DNA of 49,675 bases from Leifsonia virtsii (GTDB lineage: Bacteria > Actinomycetota > Actinomycetes > Actinomycetales > Microbacteriaceae). This document shows, piece after piece, positions 30,264 to 39,961 of this stretch (positions are counted from its first letter, which is position 1; each line of letters opens with the position of its first letter). The stretch lies in contig NZ_JAROCB010000008.1 in the NCBI RefSeq assembly GCF_030433675.1, forward strand, positions 1 to 49,675, written 5' to 3'. Made by a program: the position numbers and the translations under genes. Below the pieces are notes generated by a model. The model had not been told where the DNA came from, made no database searches, and saw only the letters and a list, made by a program, of their open reading frames with translations.

Positions 30264-31032
30264 CCAGCCCGTAGGCTTCATCGGCCTGGCCGAGGTTGAC
30301 GCAGCCGGCGTCGGTGCAGTCCAGCTGCACCGCTTCATGCGACCAGACATTGGTTACTCGTGGGACGACTGGTGCGCCGCTCAGCGCGTCGAGGCGTGGA
30401 AGGTATGGATGGCCCGCAAGAGCGATCAGGTGGAGCCGCCGCTGCACGGCGCGTTCACTCCTGACGAGCTCGCGGAGCTCGTCGACATGAGCGAAAGCTT
30501 CATGCCGGAGCACACGAGGGCTCGACCGCCGTCGCTGCGCGAGGTCTGGTCGACGTTGGAGCCGCGGCTACGCGAGGGTTACACGGCCGCATACGGCGCG
30601 CGATTCGATCGCGCGCAACTACGCCGGCTCCTTGACCTTGCCGCTATCCAACAGCCAAATTTGCGTTGGTTGGATGGCATGGAAGCGATACGACACCTAA
30701 CCCCACAAGAGTGGGGAGTGCCGGGCACCGATACCGACCTGGAGCTGTCGATCGAGGCATTCACAGCCGGGGGAAACACGCTGGATGCGCAGGTGGTGCG
30801 GTACGGGCTCGTAGACCCCACCACGGCGTCCCGCCGGTGGTCGCTCCACGTCGGGCTCGGTGTCGGTAACAAGGCAACCTCCTTCGATGCCGCCGAGGAC
30901 GCGCGCCTAAACGCTGTGATCTTCTCTCGCGTGATCGCGGAGCACGGGTCGATCGAAGCAGCCATCAAGGCCTTGGGGCTGCATGTGAAGTCGCACAACA
31001 AAGTCACGTCGCAACGCGGCGGGCAGGAATAG
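30217..31032 (+). CDS. DnaQ-like (DEDD) exonuclease-fold protein
   Basis: The ATG at 30217 lies inside the relaxase end. The 271-aa protein has three motifs in DEDD exonuclease order: VSIDIEPGG (DxE, about residue 8-10), YGARFDRAQLRRLL in the middle and SFDAAEDARLNAVIFSRVI near 230. In motif III the usual His or Tyr appears as Phe-Asp, so activity is uncertain. Such a fold beside the relaxase might trim or proofread transferred DNA. This is inference from motifs and place. Confidence 0.6.
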   Translation: MSATVVSIDIEPGGIDQPVGFIGLAEVDAAGVGAVQLHRFMRPDIGYSWDDWCAAQRVEAWKVWMARKSDQVEPPLHGAFTPDELAELVDMSESFMPEHTRARPPSLREVWSTLEPRLREGYTAAYGARFDRAQLRRLLDLAAIQQPNLRWLDGMEAIRHLTPQEWGVPGTDTDLELSIEAFTAGGNTLDAQVVRYGLVDPTTASRRWSLHVGLGVGNKATSFDAAEDARLNAVIFSRVIAEHGSIEAAIKALGLHVKSHNKVTSQRGGQE

Positions 31033-31047
31033 GAAGGGGGGCCGATC

Positions 31048-31896
31048 ATGGCCGAGGAGAGCGACGGGATCGCGGAGGCGTTCGAGGGACAGCTCCGTGT
31101 GCTGGTGACCGCTGCGGGACAGGTGGGCGAGCGCATCGCCCGAGCACGGGAGGACGCGCTGCGGCGAGCCCAGGCCGCGAGCGAGCGTGAGGCGCGCGAG
31201 CTGCGGACACGGTTCGAGGCCGAGCAGCGCACGGCACGCACCGAGTACGCCGACGTCTACCGGTCGGACTGGTGGGAGCGATCGACGCCCGAGCAGATCG
31301 GCCGCACGTACCAGACCACCCGCGCGTGGGCGCAGGACGACCCGGAGGCCGCCCGCGCCGAGGAGAGGATGCGCGAGGAGCTGCGCACCCGCTACGGCGT
31401 CGACCCGGCCGACACGGGCGCCGACGCGGCCGCGGTCCGTACTGCCGTGGAGCGCGCCGAACAGGAGCGTGCGCAGGCCGACGCGGAACGACAGCGCTCT
31501 GCGGTCGAGAACGTCGAGGCACAGCAGCTCCTCACCCAGGCGGACCAGCAGGACCGCCTGGCGGAGCAGGAGCGCGCCGCGGCCGAGTACGAGCCCGACC
31601 CGGAGGAGCGTACTCGAGCTCAGGCCGACGCGGACGAGCGCACCGTGAGCGCCGGCGCTGCCCGAGAGGACAGCGCGGCCACCTACGACAGCTCCGAACG
31701 GCGCGCGTCCACCGCGGCGGAGTTGGAGAGCAAGGGCATCGATCAGGAGGTCATCGCGACCCGGATGCGCGCAGACGTCAGCCAGGCGAAGCCGGCCACC
31801 GCCGCTGTGGCCGCTGGCGGTCCGGCCAAGGCACCGAAGGCGCGCAAGGCGCGCGGCCGCGGGGTCCAGGTGCAGCGCAACGAACAGAGCCGCTGA
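31048..31896 (+). CDS. Long coiled-coil protein of the mobilization operon
   Basis: The start is ATG, 15 bases after the previous stop, following GGAAGGGGG. The 282-aa product is dominated by charged helices rich in Glu, Arg, Ala and Gln, with one more globular stretch (YADVYRSDWWERSTPEQIGRTYQTTRAW). The tail is basic (KAPKARKARGRG). It resembles conserved unknown proteins beside actinobacterial transfer genes. A strong terminator follows. Confidence 0.65.
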   Translation: MAEESDGIAEAFEGQLRVLVTAAGQVGERIARAREDALRRAQAASEREARELRTRFEAEQRTARTEYADVYRSDWWERSTPEQIGRTYQTTRAWAQDDPEAARAEERMREELRTRYGVDPADTGADAAAVRTAVERAEQERAQADAERQRSAVENVEAQQLLTQADQQDRLAEQERAAAEYEPDPEERTRAQADADERTVSAGAAREDSAATYDSSERRASTAAELESKGIDQEVIATRMRADVSQAKPATAAVAAGGPAKAPKARKARGRGVQVQRNEQSR

Positions 31897-31915
31897 ACCG
31901 GACACCGGACAGGGA

Positions 31916-31946
31916 GAAGGGCCGCGCTGAGGGAGCGCGGCCCTTC
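31916..31946. terminator. Bidirectional hairpin terminator
   Basis: Perfect 13-bp arms (31916-31928 and 31934-31946) with loop GAGGG. It lies between the + mobilization operon and the minus-strand transfer operon, which converge here, and can serve both. Confidence 0.82.
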
Positions 31947-32015
31947 TTCGTGCCCCGTCGCTGGGGGATCGACGGTGGGTCAATTATTGGGTGACCGGCC
32001 GAGGCGGCAACACCC

Positions 32016-32708
32016 CTAGTCGGCGGTCGCTTCGCGGACGTCGGGGAACAGCCCTTCCGGTGGTCGCTTGTAGGGCAGCGGGTCACCCTTGCTGCATTGG
32101 TTCTCCGCGGCCATCGCGTCGGCCGGCGCGAACGGCCCCTGCGGGTCCATCAGCACCGCCATGTGCGTGTCAGCGTGGTCACGCCACCACACACTCATAC
32201 CGGTCGAGGGATCGCGGCGCAGGAACTCCCAGGAGCGCCAGAGCGCTTCGAGACGGATCACCGCCTCGTCGTACTTCCACCATTCGGCCGCCCACACCCG
32301 GTTCTTGCCGTCGATCTTGCGCCGGTACACGCTGCGCAGATACTCACGCAAGAACTCGTCGACGCTGCCGTAGGTCAGGACCGACTCTGCCGCGTCCGGC
32401 ACATCCGCCGCGGTGCCCTCGTCGAGCCCGGAATTTTCGAGCTGTGCGGCGATCGCCGCGGCGGCCGCCGTCTCAGCCCGAGCACGAAGCGCGTCCAGCA
32501 CATCGTCGGTCAGGGCGTCCTTGACGGCATCGGCGGCGACGGCCGACACTTCCTTGCGCACCAACGACTTGACCGCGGCATCAACCAGCTCGTCGGCCAG
32601 GCCGCCCACGTCGATCCCGAACGCCCGGCCACCGGCCGGAGCTGCCGCAGTCGTCGACGAACTGCCGGCGTCCTGCGGCTCGTAGTCGTCCTCGCCCCAG
32701 TCGCTCAC
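32016..32708 (-). CDS. DUF4913-domain protein
   Basis: The GTG at 32708 overlaps the virD4 stop (GTGA). The 230-aa protein has an Ala-rich helical first half and the DUF4913 core in the second: EFLREYLRSVYRRKIDGKNRVWAAEWWKYDEAVIRLEALWRSWEFLR, then VWWRDHADTHMAVLMDPQGPF. The family accompanies TraG/VirD4 genes in actinobacterial conjugative elements but has no assigned activity. It is the last gene of the minus-strand transfer operon. Confidence 0.8.
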   Translation of the reverse strand: MSDWGEDDYEPQDAGSSSTTAAAPAGGRAFGIDVGGLADELVDAAVKSLVRKEVSAVAADAVKDALTDDVLDALRARAETAAAAAIAAQLENSGLDEGTAADVPDAAESVLTYGSVDEFLREYLRSVYRRKIDGKNRVWAAEWWKYDEAVIRLEALWRSWEFLRRDPSTGMSVWWRDHADTHMAVLMDPQGPFAPADAMAAENQCSKGDPLPYKRPPEGLFPDVREATAD

Positions 32709-34501
32709 GATCGCGCCTCACTCCCGATGGTCGCCTCAACGGCGGCGACCTCGTGCTGCGCCTCGCTGATCGTGTGCTGCGCCTGCGGGTCGTGCGCGGC
32801 GATCGACGCCCGCACATCGGCCGCGTGCGGGCCGGTCATCCACGGCTGAGTGCGGATCAGCGTCGGCCGAGAACCCGAGGAAAGCACCACGGCGCGCCCC
32901 TTGGGCAACGCGGCCAGGTCCGCGACGTCCAGGATGCGCTCACGGTGGAGCTGCTGCGACACCGTGCGCTGCCCGCGCCCGCTCGACGTCGACGAGGAGA
33001 GCCGGTCGTAGTCACCGATCACCCGCGAGAGGTCTTCGAGGAAGCCGGCCTCCGAGACGCCACCGCCGTATACCTTCACGTTGGAGGCCGACCACAGCTT
33101 GCGCATCCCGGACTCGCCCCACACTTCCACACCCTGCGACCAGCTCTGCAAGATCGTCATCAGGACGATGCCGCGCGAACCGTAGTGCGAATAGAGGTTC
33201 GGCAGGTCGCGCCAGCGGCAGACGTTCGCCGCCTCGTCCAGGACGCCCAGAAGCGGCGTGCTGAGGCGCCCGCCAGCCGACCGAGCGGCCAGCTCCTCCG
33301 CCGCTTCCACCACGGCGACCGTGAGCGCGGTCACCAGCGGGCCGGCGGTGCCCTGGCCCTCCTTGGAGAGGCTGTAGAGCGTGCCGCCCTCGCGCACGAA
33401 CGCCTCCGGGCTGAACTGCGGCCGCCGATCGCTTGCGTTCCCGCCCAACGGGGTCACCCAGCGGGCGACCTGACGGTTCGTCAGGCACGATGCCATCTGC
33501 TGGGCGGTGCCGTAGACGCCGCCGCGCTGCTTCTCCGGCGCGTCGATGACGCCGGCCACCTGGTCGGCGGTCAGCGGGAAGCCGTGCTGTCGAAGGATCT
33601 CCACCGCCGTGTCATCGGCGGGCCGGGTCAACCACGTGTACACGTCCGTGATCGGGCGGCCGTCCAGCGCTGCGGCGAGGAGAAGGCCGGCCAGGAGGTC
33701 TTTGCCGGCCGGATCGAAGTAGGAATCTGTCTTGGCGTCCGCGTCGCGGGAGCCGGAGGCGAAGTGCTGGGCCATCTTGGCGGCGCGTACCTCGTCGGTG
33801 ACGTAGCTCAGCGGGTTCCACCACCAGGTGGGCTCCTCCAAAGCGATGCCCTGCGGGTCGAACACCCACACCTGCCCGGCCTTCTCCCGCACGTCGCGGG
33901 TGGCGTCTACGACGTCGCGCTTGTTCGAGGTGACGAGCACCCCGCCGGGAGCGGCCAGGATCGCCGGCACGGCGCGGCTGGTCGTCTTACCGGTGCGCGG
34001 CCCCCAGATGTCAATGTGCATGTCCTCCCAGGAGCCGTAGAGCGGCTGCCCTGACGCGACAGTGCGCCCGATGGGAACACCGGGCGCGTCGGGCACGCCG
34101 AGGCGCTGAGCCTTCTCCAGAGCGCTCTTGCGGCTGAGGTCCGCGACGTCGCGGCCGCGGCCCAGGTACGCGGCCGATCGGTCGACGCGGGTCCGCCCCT
34201 TCCGGTAGCGGGCGATCGCCACAATGATCAGCACGGCGAGGACGAGCACGATCGCCGCGACCACGGCGATGATCCACGTGCCCGACGCCGGCCACGGCAC
34301 CTTGCCCATGAGGACCTCGAACGTCAGCGTGAAGGGGTCACTACTGAGAGTGATCCCCGTGTGGTCGAGCTGGTGGCCGAGCCGAACCGCGAGGTTCACC
34401 CCGACCACACCGACCATGACGATCACGATGCCGGCGGCGAGCAGAATCGACTCCGCCGACAGGCCGCCCGGGTCGCGGCGGCGGTTGTTCGGCGTGCTCA
34501 C
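32705..34501 (-). CDS. VirD4/TraG-type coupling protein
   Basis: The GTG at 34501 overlaps the upstream stop; a longer frame lacks homology-like sequence. The 598-aa ATPase has two N-terminal membrane helices (about 18-38 and 75-97), Walker A GPRTGKTT (167-174) and Walker B LLGVLDEAANV. It brings the relaxase-DNA complex to the secretion channel and pumps DNA. It lies in the canonical place after the VirB4 ATPase gene. Confidence 0.92.
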   Translation of the reverse strand: MSTPNNRRRDPGGLSAESILLAAGIVIVMVGVVGVNLAVRLGHQLDHTGITLSSDPFTLTFEVLMGKVPWPASGTWIIAVVAAIVLVLAVLIIVAIARYRKGRTRVDRSAAYLGRGRDVADLSRKSALEKAQRLGVPDAPGVPIGRTVASGQPLYGSWEDMHIDIWGPRTGKTTSRAVPAILAAPGGVLVTSNKRDVVDATRDVREKAGQVWVFDPQGIALEEPTWWWNPLSYVTDEVRAAKMAQHFASGSRDADAKTDSYFDPAGKDLLAGLLLAAALDGRPITDVYTWLTRPADDTAVEILRQHGFPLTADQVAGVIDAPEKQRGGVYGTAQQMASCLTNRQVARWVTPLGGNASDRRPQFSPEAFVREGGTLYSLSKEGQGTAGPLVTALTVAVVEAAEELAARSAGGRLSTPLLGVLDEAANVCRWRDLPNLYSHYGSRGIVLMTILQSWSQGVEVWGESGMRKLWSASNVKVYGGGVSEAGFLEDLSRVIGDYDRLSSSTSSGRGQRTVSQQLHRERILDVADLAALPKGRAVVLSSGSRPTLIRTQPWMTGPHAADVRASIAAHDPQAQHTISEAQHEVAAVEATIGSEARS

Positions 34502-36075
34502 GACACCGCCTCCTCCGGCTCGACGGCGTGCAGGCGCCGGCCGACACGGGATTGCGCGTGCCACCGCTTGTTCGTGTCGTTGGTCGAGCGCTCCGTCTCG
34601 GTCAGCTTGACCGTGATCGGGATGCCGGGGCGGCCACCCACCTTGATCAAGAACTTGCCGCGGCCGGGAGGCTCCGTTTCCTTGCCGGTCGTGGCGTCCC
34701 ACGACGGCGGCGCAGACCAGCCGGTGAGGAGACTCTGCTCCGCCAGCGAGAACGGCACGGCGGTGGTCAGCAGCGGCATCTCCGAGTGCGGAAGGCCGCC
34801 GACCACGACCATGCCGGCACGCTCGACGAACCCGCGCGCCTTCATCCGGTCCTCCTCCGTGGGGAGAGCGTCGAGGTCGCGCATCGTGTGGGTGATCATC
34901 GCCTGCCCGACACCGAACTGGCGGTTCAGACGGGTGAGCGAGTCGACCCGATCCACCATGCCGCTACCGGAGCGGAGCGCCTGCCACAGCTCGTCCATGA
35001 TCACGAAGTAGTGGCGCTGCGGCTCTAGGCCGGCCTCAGCTAGAGCGTTCGCCACGTTCACCGTGGCGAACCCGTTCGACCAGCAGGCAAGCAGGGTCGC
35101 GGCGCGCAGGTCGACGTCGGTCTCTTTTAGCCCGGAAATGTCGTAGACCACCGGACGGTCACGGCGCATCGGATTCGTGGTCGGCCGAGAGAACGTCTCC
35201 CCGAGGCGGCCGCCGCGGGCGAGGCTGATCAGCGATGCTTCCAGCCCGCGGGTCGTGCGCTGGTACTCGGCAAAGTCGCCACGGTCGACGGCGACCTCGC
35301 GCAGCTCGGCCGGGCCTTCCTGGACAATCGCTAGCAGGTCGGCGAGCACCGGCACCTGGTCGACGAAGCGACGATCCAGGATGCGGAGCGCCTGGTCGAC
35401 GATCGACTCCTCGACGTCGGACGGCGGCTGCTTGCGCAGGATCGTCAGCAGGGCAGAGACGATCGTGAGGCGTCGGCCGTGGGCATCCGCCTCAACCTCC
35501 TCCGCCTCCTTCTCATACCCGGCCTCACGCAGCCGCAGCGCGGCTTCTGTCGACTCGCCAGGGTCTAGAACGTTCAGGTGCCCGCGGCCGCGGCCCAGGC
35601 GGATCACCTGTCCGCCGAGGGCCTCGATCAGGTCAACATAGTCCGGCTTCAAGTCTCCGAGGATGAACGGGATGGAGCCGAAGCCGGCCAAGCCGGCGGC
35701 CATCCGTCGAACCGTCGTCGACTTCCCCAGGCCCGGCAAGCCGAGCACGAACACGCTCGGGTTGCTGATCAGCTTCGCGCGCTGGAACCACGAAATCGGG
35801 TCCGCGCAGACCGTCGCACCCGTGTAGAGGTGCCGCCCCAGCGGCACGCCCACGAGCGGTGCGCCCGTACCCACCGAGAACGGCCACAGCCCGCACACCT
35901 GAACGGTGGTGCCGCGGTACTCGACGGGTGCCTGCACGTATCCGGCAGTACCGCGGCCGCGACCGATCCAGCCGCGCCCACTGGGGCGCAGCGGGCGCGG
36001 CTCGGTCGTCGTCTGCGCCTTCTGAGCGGGGCTCTTGGTGCTCTTGCGCTTCTTGTTCGTCGCCATCGTCATCAC
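34498..36075 (-). CDS. VirB4-type ATPase, C-terminal half of a split VirB4
   Basis: The GTG at 36075 overlaps the previous stop. The 525-aa protein has Walker A GLPGLGKST (112-120), Walker B HYFVIMDELWQALR and a TraC/VirB4 pattern around RGFVERAGMVVVGGLP. It lacks the usual N-terminal VirB4 region, which is supplied by the SCO6880-like gene upstream. It powers pilus or channel assembly at the inner face of the membrane. Confidence 0.88.
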   Translation of the reverse strand: MMTMATNKKRKSTKSPAQKAQTTTEPRPLRPSGRGWIGRGRGTAGYVQAPVEYRGTTVQVCGLWPFSVGTGAPLVGVPLGRHLYTGATVCADPISWFQRAKLISNPSVFVLGLPGLGKSTTVRRMAAGLAGFGSIPFILGDLKPDYVDLIEALGGQVIRLGRGRGHLNVLDPGESTEAALRLREAGYEKEAEEVEADAHGRRLTIVSALLTILRKQPPSDVEESIVDQALRILDRRFVDQVPVLADLLAIVQEGPAELREVAVDRGDFAEYQRTTRGLEASLISLARGGRLGETFSRPTTNPMRRDRPVVYDISGLKETDVDLRAATLLACWSNGFATVNVANALAEAGLEPQRHYFVIMDELWQALRSGSGMVDRVDSLTRLNRQFGVGQAMITHTMRDLDALPTEEDRMKARGFVERAGMVVVGGLPHSEMPLLTTAVPFSLAEQSLLTGWSAPPSWDATTGKETEPPGRGKFLIKVGGRPGIPITVKLTETERSTNDTNKRWHAQSRVGRRLHAVEPEEAVS

Positions 36076-37580
36076 ACCCGCTCCCGGAGCGTGGAGGGAA
36101 CCTGAACGTGCTTGGTCGGGATCAGCCCCAACGGCAGCGCCATCGCGAAAGCCGAGTCCTGCGACCCGTACACACGGCGCACGCGCAGGCGCGCGCCGGC
36201 CGACAGGTTGTCGATCGCGGCGGCCGCCTCCGGCTCCCTGGCCGGGTCGAGCACCGTCGCGGTGACCAAGATGGCGAAGTTCACCAGTCCGGCGCCGGAT
36301 GCCTCCTCCTGCGCGGTCGCGGCCGCGGCGCGCACCGCGAGGGTGTCACGCGCCTGCGGCTTTCGCGTCGCGCTGGCACGGAACTGCGCGGCCGTCAGGT
36401 CGGACTCCACGAGTCCGGCCGCACGGGCCGGATCGATCGGCTTGTAGAGGATCGTCACCCGCTTGCGAGCGATATCCCGATGCGGGGCCAGCAGCCGGGC
36501 GAGAACACCCGACTGCACCGTTCCCCGCGGAGCCTGAGTCATCGCCCAGGTGACCGACGTCGCAGAATCGTGGCGGTAGTCCGACCACGACGCCTGATGC
36601 GCGGTCGGCCCGACGTCCGGCCACGACAGCTCGGGCGTCTCACCTTGGGCGTGCGCTTCGTCGATGAGCTGTGCGGCCGCCGGGTCGTAGGCGATCCGGA
36701 TCGTCTCGCACAACTCCTGCGCCGCGAGGGGGCGAGCGGCACCCGCCCCGGTGGCCTGCAAGTTGCCGGTCAGGCCAGGCAGGCGTGCCGCGAGCTCGCG
36801 CGCCATCTCGTCCGGCTTGCGAGGCTGTGCACCCTTCCGCGGGATCGCGTTGAAGGTCAGGGTCACGAACGCCTTCACCGTCGACGAGCCGGCGGGGTAG
36901 GTGTCGATGACTTCCCGCAGCATCGCCTGGGCGAACTCGGGAGCGTCCGGGTCGAGATTCAGCTCGACCTCGCGGCGCAGGCGGGTGCCGGACTCCGGGG
37001 CCGTCTCGATTACGACCGAAGCGCCCTCGATACCCGGCTCGTCGGCCAGGTGGGACAGCCAGTGACCCCAGTCGGCAACCCAGGTGTCGACCTGCAACGG
37101 ATCGACCAGCGACGCGCCGTCAGGCTCGGTCCCGATCACCACGGCGTAGGTCTTGCTGACGGGCGTGTAGACGAGCGCGAACGGACGCCCGTAGGAGTCC
37201 GTGTGCTCGCTGAGCCGCGTCGCTGCCGCAACGCCGGGAAGCTGGTAGGTGCCCCACTCGGTGCGGCCCAGAGGGCCGGACCGGTAGAGGTGCGTCCCGC
37301 GCGAACGGGCGGAGGCCCATCCGATCCGGTTGGAGGCGCGGGAGAGGACGCTGCGCCCATCGGCGTTCTTGAGCACCAGGAGGAGCAGCAGACCGCCCGC
37401 GATCGCCGCGGTGATCAGCGCTGCCAGGATGCCGGCAGACATGAGCGCGATCAGGATCGCGAACAGGGCCACGAACAGCAGGCCCGTACCCACCGTGCCC
37501 AGACCCAGCAGGCCCGGCGACGTCGGACGCCGCCAGTTGCCGTAGGTCCGAGGGCCTTCCTGAGTTGAATCAACGGCCAC
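36072..37580 (-). CDS. SCO6880-like protein (N-terminal half of split VirB4)
   Basis: The start is GTG at 37580, just inside the virB6 end; an open frame extends further upstream but antisense-like composition argues against it. The 502-aa protein has two close membrane helices near residues 25-70 (PrgI-like) and a soluble domain like the N-terminal VirB4 region, without a Walker A motif. Actinobacterial transfer systems commonly carry this piece as a separate gene just before the ATPase. Function is inferred from that pairing. Confidence 0.75.
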   Translation of the reverse strand: MAVDSTQEGPRTYGNWRRPTSPGLLGLGTVGTGLLFVALFAILIALMSAGILAALITAAIAGGLLLLLVLKNADGRSVLSRASNRIGWASARSRGTHLYRSGPLGRTEWGTYQLPGVAAATRLSEHTDSYGRPFALVYTPVSKTYAVVIGTEPDGASLVDPLQVDTWVADWGHWLSHLADEPGIEGASVVIETAPESGTRLRREVELNLDPDAPEFAQAMLREVIDTYPAGSSTVKAFVTLTFNAIPRKGAQPRKPDEMARELAARLPGLTGNLQATGAGAARPLAAQELCETIRIAYDPAAAQLIDEAHAQGETPELSWPDVGPTAHQASWSDYRHDSATSVTWAMTQAPRGTVQSGVLARLLAPHRDIARKRVTILYKPIDPARAAGLVESDLTAAQFRASATRKPQARDTLAVRAAAATAQEEASGAGLVNFAILVTATVLDPAREPEAAAAIDNLSAGARLRVRRVYGSQDSAFAMALPLGLIPTKHVQVPSTLRERV

Positions 37581-39204
37581 CACTGGGGCCTCCCTCCGTA
37601 GATTGTTCGCCAACGCTCTGAACGGCCTGTGCGGCCTTCTTCGCGCCGTCAGCGACCACGCCGGCCGCTGCCCCCACGCCCATTCCGATCGGCCCGGCAG
37701 CCGCACCCGCGGCCGCACCACCCGCCGCGCCACCCGCAGCAGCACCGCCTCCAGCGGCCGCGCCACCGGCCGCAGCTCCGCCACCGGCCGCAGCTCCACC
37801 ACCGGAGCCCGTGGCCGCACCAGTCGACTTCGCTGCACCCGTGGACGCACCACCGCCGCCGCCGGGCTGAGACGTAGGCGCACCGCCGCCGCCGCGGCTG
37901 CCCGAGGGCGATCCGGTCGAGCCGGTCGAACTCGTGCTCCCAGTGCCCCCATCGGAGCCGCTGCTACCGCTACCCGTCCCGAGACGTCCCAGCGCCGCAG
38001 CTCCGGTCGGAAGCGCGGCCATAGCGGCCACGCCCATCGCGCCACCCGCGCCACCAGCCATCGAGCCGACCAGCGGAGTGACGAACCTCATCAGTGCCGG
38101 CATCGCGAACAGCGCGATCACCATCAGCATGAGGCCCGTGAGCACGGCCAGCAGGCCCGTCCCGTCGTCCTTGAACACGTTCGTGCCGACGAGCTGGAAC
38201 GCGGCCGCGTACACCAATGCCGCCGCCGGCTTGTAGAGGATGAACGCCAGCAGCCAGCCGACGTTCTTGCGGAACCACGCCTTGCCGGTTTCGAGATTCG
38301 TGAACGACGCCGACAGCGGCAGGATGCCCGTCAGGATAACGAGCATGCCCCCGCGGGCGACCATGAGCACGATCTGAAACGCCGTCGCGAGGATCGCGAT
38401 CAGCCCCAAGATGATGATCAGCAGCGAGCCCAGGCCGCCCGCGGCCGGGTTCGTCGTCAGCGCCAGCAGGTTCAGCACGTTCGTGCCGAAGCACGTGGAC
38501 CCGGTCGCGGCCACATCGCAGTCCAGCGACTTGTTGATGATCCACACCGAGAACGAGTCGGACGCCGCGACGAGGAGGCCGACGACGGTCACGCCGGCAC
38601 CCGCGACGATGATCAGCGTCACGAGGCTTTTCAGCGTCTCCCGTCCCGGTTCGGCGCGCTGTTCCCACGCCATCCGGGCACCGCCGATGATCACCGACAG
38701 CACGGCCAGCGCGCCCATGTACCACCAGAGCCCCGCCTGCAGAAACGCGACCGCGCCTCCGGCGCCGCTTGGCCCCGAGGCGATGATCGTCGAGACGAGC
38801 GAACTCGCCCCGCTGATCAGGACCACCGCGCCCAAGATGATGCCGGCGCGGCCGACCGCCGCAATCCCCTGCCCCGATCGCAAGCGAGAAGCCACGATCA
38901 TCCCGAGGATGATCATGGCGATACCGCAGATGGCCAAGGACACCCACGTCACATAGCTGAGCACCGTCGTGATGCCCTCCGAATTCGGAGCCGACGACCC
39001 CGCGGCGATCGACGAGCTGCCACCCGATCCCGTCAGGTTCGGAGTGCCGATGTTCACCCACACCGTTCCCAGCGAGGCCACCGCCTTACCGAAAGCCTCC
39101 TGGACCGCCTTCGCCATGTTGTCGATCGCATTACCGACCGCGCTGTTCACCCAGTCCTGCACGACGCAGCCGGTGCCGAGGAATCCGCAGTCTTGTCCAG
39201 CCAT
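37570..39204 (-). CDS. VirB6/TrbL-like polytopic channel protein
   Basis: This 544-aa protein has an extracytoplasmic start with Cys residues (CGFLGTGCVVQ), about eight membrane helices from 85 to 400, and a long low-complexity tail of Gly, Ala, Ser and Thr (about 400-510), repeated GGAAAGG units. VirB6-class proteins form the membrane pore of type IV secretion systems. The tail repeats produce the long antisense open frames seen here, which are not genes. Confidence 0.82.
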   Translation of the reverse strand: MAGQDCGFLGTGCVVQDWVNSAVGNAIDNMAKAVQEAFGKAVASLGTVWVNIGTPNLTGSGGSSSIAAGSSAPNSEGITTVLSYVTWVSLAICGIAMIILGMIVASRLRSGQGIAAVGRAGIILGAVVLISGASSLVSTIIASGPSGAGGAVAFLQAGLWWYMGALAVLSVIIGGARMAWEQRAEPGRETLKSLVTLIIVAGAGVTVVGLLVAASDSFSVWIINKSLDCDVAATGSTCFGTNVLNLLALTTNPAAGGLGSLLIIILGLIAILATAFQIVLMVARGGMLVILTGILPLSASFTNLETGKAWFRKNVGWLLAFILYKPAAALVYAAAFQLVGTNVFKDDGTGLLAVLTGLMLMVIALFAMPALMRFVTPLVGSMAGGAGGAMGVAAMAALPTGAAALGRLGTGSGSSGSDGGTGSTSSTGSTGSPSGSRGGGGAPTSQPGGGGGASTGAAKSTGAATGSGGGAAAGGGAAAGGAAAGGGAAAGGAAGGAAAGAAAGPIGMGVGAAAGVVADGAKKAAQAVQSVGEQSTEGGPSGGR

Positions 39205-39207
39205 TGG

Positions 39208-39954
39208 TCATCCCACCGCCCAGGCCGTGTACCCGGCAAGATTCGGAAGCTGATCAACCTGCGCCGGGTTCTGCGCGGACGAGTCGAGCTTCCAGTCGCC
39301 GCCAGACCAAATGAGCTTCGCGACGAACGACCCAGTGACGATCTGGCCGGAAGTCGTGGCCTGGAAGGCGACGTCGACCTGCGCGTGCTCGCCGTCGTAC
39401 GACAGCACGCGGAATCCCGCGATCGACGCTCGAATGCCGGATGGGTTCGCTGCATTGAGCCCGGAGCTGAGCAGGCTGTCCCTGTTCTGGCCGGGGGCCA
39501 GTACGTACGGGAGCCACGTGCTTCGGAGCGACTGATCGAACGACATAATCGCGAAGTTTGCTGAGGCAAACAACGCTCCTTCGGGGGTGTGCTGGAAGCA
39601 GTATCGGTATCCGGACGCGGCCGTGGCACCGGGGCCGGCGGTCTGCGACGTCGGGTAGGCGAGCACATCTTGGTACTTCCATGACGTCTCGGGAGCCGCG
39701 CTGACGGTACCGGAAAGCTGGACCCCACGGAGGCCGCAAACGCTCGAGTCGCCCGACACGGGGCCGGGCGACGAGATGACGCTGGGAGACGTGCTCGTAC
39801 TGGACGTGGGAGCCGCGTTAGGGCTCCCCTTGCCCACGTTGACGGCCACGAGGATGATCCCGCACACGACGATCAGCGCGACGACGATTGCGGCGGCGAT
39901 GAAGCCCGGACGTGTGAACGGGCTCTGGCTCTCGTTCTGGTTCTCGTCGCTCAC
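39208..39954 (-). CDS. Bitopic transfer protein, VirB8/TcpC-like
   Basis: GTG at 39954 gives 248 aa: a short cytoplasmic start, one membrane helix (about 17-39), a Ser/Thr/Pro linker and an outer domain with two Cys (SSVCGLRG, YRYCFQH). The last part (VDVAFQATTSGQIVTGSFVAKLIWSGGDWKLDS) has the NTF2-like ending of VirB8/TcpC proteins. It should bridge channel parts outside the membrane. Homology is by layout, so the name is tentative. Confidence 0.68.
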   Translation of the reverse strand: MSDENQNESQSPFTRPGFIAAAIVVALIVVCGIILVAVNVGKGSPNAAPTSSTSTSPSVISSPGPVSGDSSVCGLRGVQLSGTVSAAPETSWKYQDVLAYPTSQTAGPGATAASGYRYCFQHTPEGALFASANFAIMSFDQSLRSTWLPYVLAPGQNRDSLLSSGLNAANPSGIRASIAGFRVLSYDGEHAQVDVAFQATTSGQIVTGSFVAKLIWSGGDWKLDSSAQNPAQVDQLPNLAGYTAWAVG

Positions 39955-39961
39955 GACTACC

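Noticed and set aside
32753-34054. 433-aa open frame on +
   Set aside because: It is antisense to the VirD4 gene, which has clear Walker motifs.
35859-37568. 569-aa open frame on +
   Set aside because: It is antisense to the SCO6880-like and VirB4 genes, Arg-rich, with no recognisable domain; the minus-strand genes overlap each other in a normal operon.
37603-39564. 653-aa open frame on +
   Set aside because: It is antisense to the VirB6-like gene and made of Arg, Gly and Ala low-complexity caused by the Gly/Ala-rich tail of the real gene on minus.
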